DNA of 64,000 nucleotides, taken from positions 17,008,012-17,072,011 of the forward strand of contig NC_092665.1 in the NCBI RefSeq assembly GCF_032118995.1, read 5' to 3'. Both the position numbers and the translations under genes were made by a program. A model generated the notes under the pieces. The model was not told the origin of the DNA. It worked only from the letters and a program-made list of their open reading frames with translations, and did not search any database. Shown one piece after another: positions 12,431-24,600 of the stretch. This DNA is from Asterias amurensis (lineage: Eukaryota; Echinodermata; Asteroidea; Forcipulatida; Asteriidae). Positions within the stretch are counted from its first letter, which is position 1, and every line of letters begins with the position of its first letter.

Positions 12431-15400
12431 TGCTGGTAGTCTGAGGATGTGTTGACAAATTATTCATTGAACTCATAGAGAGAACCATTTTGCGTTGTGT
12501 ACTAAACGACCAGATTCACAAAAACGACTTTCGATCAGAATAATGTTCTGACGATGTTCATATAGGGAGATGGGTCATTAGATTTCTCAGAAGAAAAATG
12601 TTCATTGAAAGTCCCTTGTGCTGAAATAGTTGTTGATGAGTTTTACAGAATGATGACACTCTTTCAACACGGAAAATGTACTTATTAACATTCGCATAAT
12701 GTGATGGGCAATGCACACAATTGGCTGATGGACTTAAGATGGTTCTGACAAAAAATTATTTGTTCGATTTTAATTAACTACTGCTTATCTTGGCTGAATT
12801 TTTCGTTTTTTCAGTTTGTTTAATTATCAGCTAAAACTGCTCACGTTTCTGAGAAAATAAAACTGCATAATTACAGTTCAGTGGTGGAAATAAAGGGGAC
12901 AAAAACATAGATAAGTTGGTGTAGATCAGGGGGTAGATTGAGTGTCGGTTAAAAATTTAGTCTTTTTTTTTAATGAAGTTTCATATGGGATAGCATTTCA
13001 CTCTAAACGTTGTTTACACATTCCACAAAATCGTGAAACTGAGACGACTGCTTCGGTAATGAACCAAGCGATAGCCTGGTACTATCCAATGTCACCGTAC
13101 ACTGTTCTACTGATTTCCCATAGATTTGGCATCCAGGCTAACAACACGTATACCGGGTCATCGGTGACATCGTACCTGTTGCATGAACTTGATAGGTTAA
13201 ACCTATATAGGAAGAATTGATATCTAATTAAATGGAACATATGGGCACAAATATGTATAAAATCTAAATCTGTAATCTAAATTGCAGCCTATTGCATTGC
13301 GCATGCATGTAATTGTCAGTTGGCTGTGGATTAAATCCATACAGATCGCAATCACGGTGGAACCCTATTAATTGATTTTCGTATAACCAAACTGGGAACG
13401 GAATTGCAAATAGTCTATTTTGGTGTAGTATTTAGTATTCATATTGCGCACAGGCAATGAAGGCAGTGCACTTTTTTCAGTTACCCCGCCCCCTCCATAC
13501 ATGTGATTTCGGTCTGACCCTTGCACACAGATAAGGCAATTCGTTCCGGTATGAATAATATAATTGGTATTCTGTTTTGTTGTTGAGCTTGGTTCAAATA
13601 AAATCACGTCACTTTTTGGATGACTAAGGTCAAACAACTTGCCAGAAATGCAAATTTATTTTATGGTAAAAACAAAGCAAATCAGGACCTCGGAAGACAT
13701 ACCCAATTGAGAGATCTGTTGGCCGATGTTTACAACTGTCGCATTACATCATGACTTCCAACAATGACTCATCCAGGCTTATTCATGTATCTTCGGGAGT
13801 TTTTTTAATGCTTTTCCTATGCCAACGTAAGCTGGCAAATAGCTTGTTTAATGTGGTTAGAAGCATTTTAGCACATGGACTATAGGGTCAAAGTTTAACA
13901 CTTTCACGCTTGTCTGAGGTCCTATGTCAAACACGGATTGACGTGGTAAGAAAAAGCTTTTTACAAATTTATTTTGAAAATGTTGACAACGATCGGACGT
14001 TGAACTTTGCTGCATAAATAGAACCAATTGTCGTTCATGTTATTTTTTGCCATAAGTGAATACCTTGAATGGAGGTGTTTATAACTAGTGAGCGAACACA
14101 TGTACATTTACATGTTGTATATATACCTGTCAGGTACAACTTCCTCGGGAAGTAAAGTTTTGTTCGCTCAGGTAGAAAACAACACGTGGATCAATTTGTC
14201 ATTAGTTAATTCACTGGGTCTGTAAAGGTGGACATTAATTGACTGATCAACGATATTGCAGCCTCGGTATTGTACGACGGCCTTGAGAGAACATTCACAC
14301 CAGTACAAAAAAAGACAATTACGGCATTACGCTCTGGGACAAACAGATTAAAGACAATCATACCTGTATATTTTCGACGTCTGTGAGATAGTTGAGTTTG
14401 TTTAGCTCACACGGTTTAGCCCATGCATTCAAATTGCTGTATACTTTTCAGATTGTGGACAGGAAAATTGTATCATTGGTGGAAAAAAAAGGTTCACGTA
14501 CTATAATTGAAATCAAAGCGTAATTAAAAACAAACATGTTTGGGCCCTGTATGGCAAGTTTGACAAAGTACGCCTTTACAATGACGTCACTACACAGGGT
14601 GCTGATGTCTGCATTTATTTATCATAATATATGAACTAGACATTTCTCTTGCTGTCATTTCTGACCATGAAGTATAAGGCATTTGTGATATCAGGAGTTG
14701 TAAATGTTTGAGTGCCTTGTATTGTGTCTGACTGATGTGTTTTTCCAACACTGCGAGCTAAGATATACTTGTGTTCACAATGTAAACAACCAAACTGCGA
14801 TTCTCTATTGTTTATCCAGTAGTCATGTAAAGAGGTACAATGTCCATTATTGAATGAATGGCTGTTTCTGTTTGTCTGTCCTACTTTTTTTATAGATTGT
14901 ATCAATGATTGTTTGTTTGTTTTAGTTTGCACTTGCTCATGATTGTAGGTCCTATTGTGTATACGTAAATGCCGTGGGGGGGTCCATCCAACACTGGTTG
15001 TTTGGTTTGATATATAGAATAGATAAAAGTTTTTTTTGTGCAAAACAAACAAACGATGGTAATACGTCTGGCTCCTACAGACCTATTAGCAAATCATTAA
15101 TGTGAGGCTCACAGTGTAAACGTAAACGTTCATATATTATTTGGGATCACAGTTTTTGGTTTGGGTGGGTGTTGCAACTACAAAGGTACAGTTTTGTAAA
15201 TCAACCAGTAGGCTGCAATGAGATTGTTTCTTCTTCTAATTATTAAACCTTTTAGACCACAAATACAACTCTATGAACTCATACAATTGATGCTCGTGAA
15301 GTTCATGCTTTGTAACCTTCCAATCAACACACGGTGGGTTTTTATGTTAACAGATGGCTTATAATTAATGAGGAAATTGTAGTTGGTCTTTAAGAATGGT

Positions 15401-16601
15401 GTGCCATAAGGAAATGACGCTAGGCCATGTTTAAACGCGTTGTTCTGATTTTCAATATTACATAAGACACACTATTCAGAATCGTGATCTGCTTCGTCAT
15501 GGTTTCGCACAGCCTTTTTGAAACATAGTAAAGGGTAATTTTTGCAGTATATTGTCCTGTAAGAGGACTATGTTATTTCAGACACGCAATGAGCCTATAC
15601 TGTATATCTTTTATCTTAACTCATTTCTAACTTCTGAAAAGAATCTCTAAACACGTGAGGCAAGCAAGAGGAAGCTCTTAATTGGTTGACATCTGACAGA
15701 TGACGGGGTCCAGGTTGCTCCCATCCACCCCTCATCAGTTAATTAGTGGATAATTAGCTTGATCCTCAATAGGGCGAGCAAGCCTTGCTCTGTGGAGGAT
15801 GCCGCTAGAGCTTAGCGTTGCTCTATGCAGGCCTATCCTCCATACATTCTGTATTCCCGTTTGACCTTCCTCCTTATATAAGGCAGTATTTTCAACCCTA
15901 GATATGTTATTTATATCATTGCCCCCGTATAATTAACTTTACCCTCTCTCTTTAGTGGTGTTGTACTGTTTTCATCGATGTGCCTATTGCATCATGGGAT
16001 CTTTACCTCGTTACAAATAAGTCACATTAACATTTCTTGTCATTGATCAGTGTGCTGTTTCCACCTGTTAATCCCCACCATCTTAACCTGTGTCTTAGTT
16101 ATTTCTCGCATAATCAGCATTTGCCAGCCTGACCTCAAGTTGATATGTTTTGTTGATCGAGTATACCATAAAGCAAAGAAGGGGAATGAGTTTAGCTATG
16201 GCTTCCATCGTCTACGGTTTTGATCGTTTTTTGTACTTAATTTGATAACGGTGGAGTCATTTATTACAATTTTTCACTGAAACATGATACATGTAATGCT
16301 GTTTGAATTGCAGCAAGTGTTGATGCAACCTTGACAATCTCATCCGATAGCTTTTTCTCTCATAAAAACAAAGCTAAAAATTAATGTTTAAATTTAAAGG
16401 ATTCTTCACCTCGGTTTTTGAACCTTGTCTCCAAGTTTGTTAACTATAATATATAAAAGTGTGCATAGATGCGTTAAAATCAGAGGCTGATTGGGATGGA
16501 GCTTTTAAGCTAATCTATTTTTGAATCACATCCCGTCTTTCTAATCACGGGATCAGCACAGAACCTCATTGAGGAAGTATTTCATCAATGGAAGGAGGAA
16601 A

Positions 16602-16659
16602 TAAACTATTAGATTGAAGGTTGACGCATCTAAACTAATAGATTGAAGGTTGACGCATC
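16602..16659. repeat. 29-bp tandem duplication
   Basis: Two adjacent 29-base copies sharing AGATTGAAGGTTGACGCATC and differing at one position. Intergenic, with no evident role. Confidence 0.8.
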
Positions 16660-19600
16660 ACACGATTTCATAAGATTATAACAGGTTGGAGTAGGTTGTG
16701 GTTCCTTTTCTTACAATACAAAATGTCAAGTGTGGTTTCATAAGAGTATCGCCTTCTTGTGATACCTAAAAGCAAACATTAATGTTCCATGGGGATAAAC
16801 ATCGGAGGATAGTTTTCAGTCTTTACAGTTATTCACCATCCGGCCTCAGAGTGTGACGTCAACTGCTCTAAAGTCATATTCAAAGTATTAATGTATTTGT
16901 GTGTACAATGTACAATTTCTGTGCCCTTTGTATAAAGGCATTTTAAGGATATAAATCATAAAAACGATCTAACTATTGATTCGATTCTGTAAATCAATTA
17001 AATCCATTATGTCATTCCATATCTTAATGACAAGGGGATCATAATCAAATTTCGTACCGAATTGACACCAACTGCATGTTGGAACACAATCCTTCAATTT
17101 GTACAGTGAACGTCCTTGGTCAATGCTTATTCTTATACTGTGACGCAGTGGTTTACAGTCGTGAATTTATTCACACACGTGCCAGTATAACAACGTCTAG
17201 TACCGGACTCTATATGCAGCAGCTGTGTTGACAGCAACTCTATCAGTAAAACATACTCAGTCGCGGTCTGAACCTGTCAAAACTATATGAACCGATAGTC
17301 TGTCTGAACTTCTCGTATGTGTCACGATCCTATTTGACTTGAAGAAAGGTACGTAAATTGCTATGGATCTTGATTTTCTCACTGATATTATTTTTGCCAA
17401 TATTGTATTCGATCCTTTGTATTTTAAGGTAGCTATCGCGTCGTGGTTGATGAAGTTTGCACTTTTAATTGATGTCAGTATACACATGGAGGAAAAATTC
17501 CTCCATGGTATACACAATAGCCGTATATCTCCGCAGATATTAATAGCGTTATTCTCAAATCAATATTTTGGTGCCACGTTTTCATCTGAAATCGACGGAC
17601 ACTTGTGTTCGTGTTCCAGATCAGGATGTAACCAACTAAAAAGTGTTTCAGGTGCAGAAGTGTTGCTTTAACATGGAGCTTCAAATCAGGAATAACGTTA
17701 TTATCATCTCCCTTGCGAGTTAAAATTAGTGTGAATACCCGCTTCGAACCTGTAGGCCTATTACTAAGAGCTAAGCATGGGAATTATCTTCGCAGATTAG
17801 TAATAAATTCTGCACACAATTTTCAAAAGCAGTTCCTGTAGTCGTAAAATTATCAATAGTTTTCGATTATTTCTTTTTCAAAGGAAAACTTATCTTTTTT
17901 ACATTACTGCAAAGATTTAATGTCAACAAAAGAAACAAATATTGAAATGCATATTAATGAATATTATGCTTATCAGAATAGATTTTGTAATTGTTATCTT
18001 TTACGTCCAGTTATTTTGAAAGACGTGACGTTTACAAAAAATATATGACAAAAATGGTCTTGCCAAAGTCAATGGATAGTTGTGTGTAATATTGAATCCT
18101 GAACGCAGGGCCGCATATCAAACCCTCAGGCAATGTTGCGATCCACTGTGGAGTGTTGTGATACATGGACATGCAGTAAAACCTTTAGATATCGAATGCC
18201 CTTTTTGGAATTCAGTGCATGGTGCACTCTATCCCACCATCTAACGATCTGTTTATCGTAAAAGCATTTCCTTCATCTTCTATGATCACGTGATCCTTGC
18301 AATTTCCTTCTACGTCATCCAGTGCATCATAAAAGTCTCTATACCTATCTTGGCTGAATTTGCATTTGAAAGAAGGCAATGTTAGACGTCAGAATGATAC
18401 TTCTTTCGAACCACGAAGAATTGTTTAGATACACGCGCTTTATGTTTGACATTTCGTTAGCAACACGAGCAAACAATAGTCTGTGGAAAAAAAAAACAGC
18501 CAACATTTTTCATAAAAACAGTTGTCTTGGTGAAGACAAGATAAGTGTAATCGTAAAATCACATTTTAAAAACATGTCGTATTTTCAACCGCCTACAATT
18601 AAATTATCATTTGTATTAATAAGACAATCAATTAAGTTGCCATTGTTAAACACAGACGGTAGCCAACGCTATGGGAGCTGCTTATGGGGTTAAAGTACAC
18701 AACGTCTAAACACACATCAGCTGTATGCAAATTACTTTCGCGTGCTTTAAAGGCGCACTGCATTCGGCGGGTTATGTGGTTTGTTCCACAATTATAGAAT
18801 TGTCCCTTATAGTAGTTAAGTAATCCGGGTAATGACGTCATCTTCATTGGCTACATCACATTTTCATAATTAAGTTACATTCAAACAAACTTAGTTTTTA
18901 TTGTAACTTCTTTATTAAGATTAAAAACTGTTCTAATTTGTTTTTACTGGATGAAATAATTAGTAACATTACTGGGCTTTTAAACGTATTTCAACATAAA
19001 CATATAAATTATTGCAATGAAATGCCATGTATAGTTCGTGTTTTAACTGAACCCATAGTGCACTAATTAAGAGTAGCAATATCATTTTATTGCTAGACGA
19101 AGAGAGATGATATTGAGCTGAATTGTTGAAAGCCTCCCATTCACATACAACCATTATTTCATATTCAATTTGAACCACATGCAGTCTATATTCTGCTAGT
19201 GAATGGATCAAAGGACATGTCTCCCTTGGCAATATTGTTAATGCGACATTATTGTTGGCTCGCCGCTTATTAGATTGGCATTTTTCTTCAAAATATATCG
19301 CCGAACCTGGTCGGTGGGTATTTGCTTGAATGTTTTTGAAATGATGTGTCATGAAGACGAAAATACAGTTCTTTTCTAGTTGCAACATTTGTGTAGAATT
19401 AGGCCTATTGTATTTCACAGGTTGATGCAAACACTCAGAATATGCCGAAGTCCAGGAAAATACTCAAGCAAATATCGCATTAATTTTTCTGTGCTTATTT
19501 GGTTTGTTTTAACTAATTAATAATTAGTAAGTAACTCAGCGATATTAACAGATGTTTGTGTGTCAAGTTAACATAAATGCCTCCTAAATAAAGAATTCCC

Positions 19601-20025
19601 CAATCAAACTCTAGGACTAGGAGTGTCTTTACCACAAACAAATGAGTATTAATATTTAGGCACAATGTTTATGGTTGGCTCTACGGCATGGCAGCTCTCT
19701 GCCACAACCTCCCATCGTGCCAGTTATTCGGGGTATTGGCCACCATTAATTTAGCAGGTCAGATCTTGAGTCGCTACTCACTCCCCCAACAAGCACGCCC
19801 CAGGATTCTTCGTAAATTAATCCTAATGAAATTTGTAAATTATGTTGTGTGTTGGTGTACTTGGTGTCCCTAGCAATAAGGCGGCATGTGGAGCTGGGTA
19901 GTGAGGCCAGCAGGCGTGAACTCGTCTACAGGCGATGTAGAACCATACATGCTGACACCAAGCCAAGTGTACCAACTCCATGTTTGTGATACAACATTAC
20001 ATTTATAGATGCAAATGACAATGTG

Positions 20026-20183
20026 GTGACTTTGTATTAGGAGGTAACTTTGTCGGGGGGCGACTTTGTAGGGGGTGACTTTGTACGGGGTGACTTTGTA
20101 AGGGGGTGACTTTTATCAGGGGTTACTTTGTCAGGGGTGACTTTGAAAGGGGGTAACTTTGTCAGGGAGTGACATTTGTAACA
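20026..20183. repeat. Degenerate GGGGTGACTTTGT minisatellite
   Basis: About nine irregular copies of a 14-19 base unit built on GGGGTGACTTTGT, with variants GGTAACTTTGT and GGTTACTTTGT. The strand is strongly G/T-biased. Copies differ in the length of the G run, as expected of replication slippage. It lies about 1.5 kb upstream of the TRIM start codon. Confidence 0.75.
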
Positions 20184-21679
20184 ATTTATCAGAGAATGAT
20201 TTGATAGAAGTCTCAATAAAGTTTTCCCCTCCTAGAATGGGTTAAGCTCGAGGTAAAATGTACGTTTTCTTTCTTAGTGAATAATTCGGTTGAAAGCTGC
20301 GTTCAGGGTCCGTCTAATGCGTGCATCAGATATTTCCTATCAATTGTTAGCGTGTTTTTGTTGAGGTTGAACAAAGATTTTACCTTTTCTATACTACAAG
20401 TGCAGCAATTACTTTTCTAACCAGTATTTGTTTCATAATCTTGGTTTTGCCTACAATCAGTGAGCTTACCATGTAGCATAATATTATTTATATTAACAAA
20501 ATTAGAACCCCCATCTTTAAATGGCACAAGAGATAACAATGATTGAAGTTATCATTTGCTAGCCAAAATAACGCATTGTTTGGAGGCATGCTGGTTTGTG
20601 CAGGTCACATCAACGTTTATAGATCAATAAAAATACAATATTATTTTGTCCTCGAGAGCAAAAAATGGCGGCTCGTTATCATAATACATACCAGCTCCAG
20701 TGCATGATGCCATGAGCGCCATATTTGTTTGTATTCAAGCAACGTTAAGATCAGTGTTTTTATGGTATTTTGTTTTTCAGTTGTCTTGTTTAATTTTTTC
20801 TTTACTCAGGGAGGTAGTTTCATTCAGGGTTCTAAAAGATATGACCAGTTGAATATCGGGAGTATTAAACGTCCTTGTCAAACACTAATTGTTTATATTA
20901 TACATATTCACGCCATATGTTGAGGCATTCCAACTGACTAAAATGTGTTTCTATAATTAAGATTTAGCAACTCCTGTTGATTCACCAACTGTGATTAGGA
21001 CATGTGGGACGTTCATTTTCAGAAACATATGGGTTTGTAATCAGCTATATATAAACCATAGCAGACGTGTTGGCAAAACTTTCGATGTTTTTAACCACTT
21101 ATTAGTGAGGACTACATAAATCACCGGCATTGAAAGGTCAAGTTTATCAGCGTGAAGTATGAGTTGATCAATAGCTTCTGTGCTACACAGACGTCGGGAT
21201 CGGTTTGCTTCAAGTCCTGGGTACTGGCCGGATAGAGACTTGACATGTCATGAGCCGAGACGGCTTAAATACAGACGGGAAACTTGGTCTATAAATACAT
21301 CGAAGCTTCCTGGTTACAACCATCAGAGTCGGGGCTTCTTTCTACATAGCCAGTCTCGAGATGCGGGTATTTGTGGATACAATAGAAGTCTATGGGTCTG
21401 AATTATGGTGTAAACTATTTGACTCCATCCAGACAAACGTGAACACGTAATTGTTCTTAACGCCAGCCAGCTATAGGAAGAAACAGTGCAATGTCATGTC
21501 TGGGTTTTTACAGTCATTTTATTTAGTTCATGCTATAACCGGAGTAGGCCCTATCTGAGTTGTCGTTTTGGAGTGACAATTTTGAATAATATAATTTTTT
21601 TATATGCACATAATTTGAGACCGAATCCCCAGCTCATTATGATTTTATTTGTCAACACAGGTATCAATTTACAGTAACC

Positions 21680-24600
21680 ATGGAGACATCTAGCCTAGAA
21701 CGTGAACTCATCTGTCCAATTTGCCAGGACTACTTCACAACGCCATTGTCGTTGCCATGTCAACATAATGTCTGCCACAGATGCGCTAAAGAGCAGGTGC
21801 TCTCCCTAGCAACCACCGTTGGCAGACAAGAGCATAGTTCATCTGAGAGCCTTGCAACCAGTCCAACGAACTCTGTGGCGTCCCTTCCGGTAACACCATC
21901 TCGACCCCTGTCTCGGAGCAATTCACGTTCCTCCTTCCGGAGGAGGTCGACGATCAGTGGAGCGCCCTCTGGGGCTGGCACACCTGGTCGAACGCCCTCG
22001 AGGCAGACGGAATCGCCTGTGAATAGCCCACGAGGTACTACGTCATCGAAGGGAAAGTCATGTGTCCATGCTTCCAAATTCTTTTGCCCAACATGCCGAG
22101 AAAACGTGGAGCTGGGTGAGAAGGGTTTGAATGGACTTTACCGAAACTTTGCTTTGGAGGTCATCGTTGACAGGTAAGACACTTTCTGTTTACAAAAACA
22201 TGTTTTCAAAATTTGTTTTCTTTAAGGTACAACGCAAAGATGCCATAAATAGTGATATTAAACGACCTTATTTTCCACTTGCATGATCATGTGTACTTTT
22301 TGTGGTAAAAGATTATATGACATAAAAGAAACTGCAGTGTGTAAATGAAAATAACAACATAATTACTTTTAAAAAGCTCATCTAAAACAGAATTAAAAAC
22401 ATCTTTTTAAACGATTACAAGTTGTTGTACTTTGTACTTTTAAGAGATTTGAAATGTCATTGCTCAAGATGTTGATGAAAAGAGTAACACCATATGGATC
22501 TGAAGACGGTATTATGCTTGAGTCATGCCTCTGTGGAATCTATCTTCATCTGGATACGATCATATAAGAACAAGTTGTTTGTCGAAGGTTATATCGTAGG
22601 TCATCAGGGGTTAACAATTTGTACGTAATATCGTAAACAGGTATTACTCTTCATGAGGTCTATCTATTGGCAAAATGTTTGAAGTTTGATCAATCAACAA
22701 ATCAAAGATCAAACTTCAGGGTCAACACCAATAAAAACTAAAAAGTATACTAAAATAACCTCAAACGAGATTATAACTGGCCTGTCAAACTTGTTTTGAT
22801 CGAAAAGGCACGGGGGATCTGCAAGCATTTCCCCCATGAGCTGTTTCGTCTTTGCGTCTGGATCATACAGTATACTGGAATTACAGTAAATTGTTGGCAT
22901 GAATTTATCTAAGGTCAACTTTGACAGTGTTTGAGGCACAGACAGTCTTCTGGCTTCATCCCTAAAGATGTACCAAGGACGATCGACGTCCAAGCTGTCG
23001 GCATGTACCTAGAGAAGGAATGATCTGGAATAATGTTTGGATGCCATGGACTGGATTTAATCTCTTCGTCAAAATTATAAATGCGAAAACATACAATTGT
23101 CGCTTCAGTTTATAATGAAGTTTTATTCGTTGCAATAACTTATTGAAGTAAATTGTGTCTCCATTTTCAGCTAGACGAAGCAACAGTTTATGGCACAAAT
23201 TGGTACTGTAGAGCCATTTTGTCGACCACGTTTCTATCTGTCAAACTATACATTTTTTATTGGAACGGCAATAGGCTAAAAGGTGAAAGTAGGATGCACA
23301 ATTTTTTACGGAATAGGCGGAAATTTGATCTTCAATGTCAACTTCACGTTGTTTTCGTTCCCGTCGTAGGTTCAAGCTAGCCGCCAAGAAGGCAGCAAGT
23401 ATCCCGTGTGGACTATGTAAGGTTAAACCTCCTCTAGATGCAACCAAAAGCTGTCTGGATTGCAAAGTTAGCTACTGCAACGAATGTTATAAGAACTTCC
23501 ATGTGTGGGGAACTTCAAGGGCCCAACATGAACATATTGGACCGACACATAACTTCAGACCAAAGGTAAGCAAGGAACTTTTGAATCTTGAGAGTGCCTA
23601 TAACCAGTCAATCAGTCATTATTACTTGTATTATATTTATTTTATTTATATTTAAAACTTAACATTGCCTGTCGATGGCAAGCCACTTAACTTGGAAAAA
23701 CAACAAGTGGTTGACTTAAAGCAGTGTTGACTGCCTTTACCATTTATTTATAACTTTATTTTAACTTCTGCGCACAATTTGTACACAATGAAGTTCGTAT
23801 TAATTTTTTCCTCATTGCTATTGCTGTATAGACGATCACCTGCACTGAGCATCCAACCGAGAGGGTCACTATGTACTGTGATGGCTGCCAGAAACCAGTC
23901 TGCCACCGGTGTAAATTCAGCGGCACTCACGCCAAACACAAAATGTCCATCATTGAGAGAAAATACACCATTGTTAAGGTAAGACACAACTACCTTTTGT
24001 TTGCAACTCTTCTTTCTGAATGATATAAGAAATCAAATTAATACCTCATTTGTTTTTTCTTTTCATCACAATTTAAGGAGAAACTAGAGAGTTACCTCGC
24101 CGCAATCAGAGGGAAGCGGGAAGCAATAAGGAACAGCGTAGACGCCCTCAACGGCCTGAGTGGCAAAATAGAGGTAAAGAGATTACATGTATTACTGTTA
24201 ACATATTCTGCTTTTTTTATGGCTGCTGGATTAGACACCTTTTCCCTGTTAACAGTATTCAAGAGTTTCTACTTGCACAGAAACTGATTCTATAACGATG
24301 TATTTGATAGCTGAAACGTTCCTCTTGGTTTAAGAAGTTGGGTCCACTTGAACTCTCCGAAAGTGTTTTAGTCCTCGACTTAGCATTCAACAGTAGGCAT
24401 ACTCGTTTAAAATATGCACAAGTCAGGAAGTTTACATTTATTTTAATTTTAACTGATTTCAACCCATATGAGTCACATGAAATTCTCAAATGTGTATTGT
24501 TGTTATAATGGAAGAAGAAAAGAGGTGTGAGTTGTGTGTATCAAACGTAGTTATCTTCTGATCAATATTATGAGAATTTACACTCAACAGATCGACGACC

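Larger units (their letters stand above)
8039..21660. other. Gene-poor spacer upstream of the TRIM gene
   Basis: About 13.6 kb in which I find no supportable coding exon. ORFs reach 138 (14636-15052, minus) and 153 codons (18969-19430, minus) but are AT-biased, have no family motif and no flanking splice sites I trust. The region has homopolymers (13 G at 9019-9031; a C run, A run and TAA microsatellite at 9603-9645), two short tandem duplications, a GGGGTGACTTTGT minisatellite, and five perfect TGACGTCA palindromes (8608, 12415, 14582, 16854, 18833). It probably holds 5' untranslated exons and control elements of the TRIM gene, but none can be fixed. Confidence 0.5.

Noticed and set aside
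14636-15052. 138-codon minus-strand ORF
   Set aside because: No family motif, AT-driven composition, no upstream acceptor or promoter; considered as a possible retroelement endonuclease fragment, but the needed motifs are absent.
15860-15895. TTATATAAGG as a core promoter
   Set aside because: No upstream element or downstream exon supports it; such words are frequent in AT-rich DNA.
18969-19430. 153-codon minus-strand ORF
   Set aside because: Long for this region but without recognisable motifs or splice context; likely chance.
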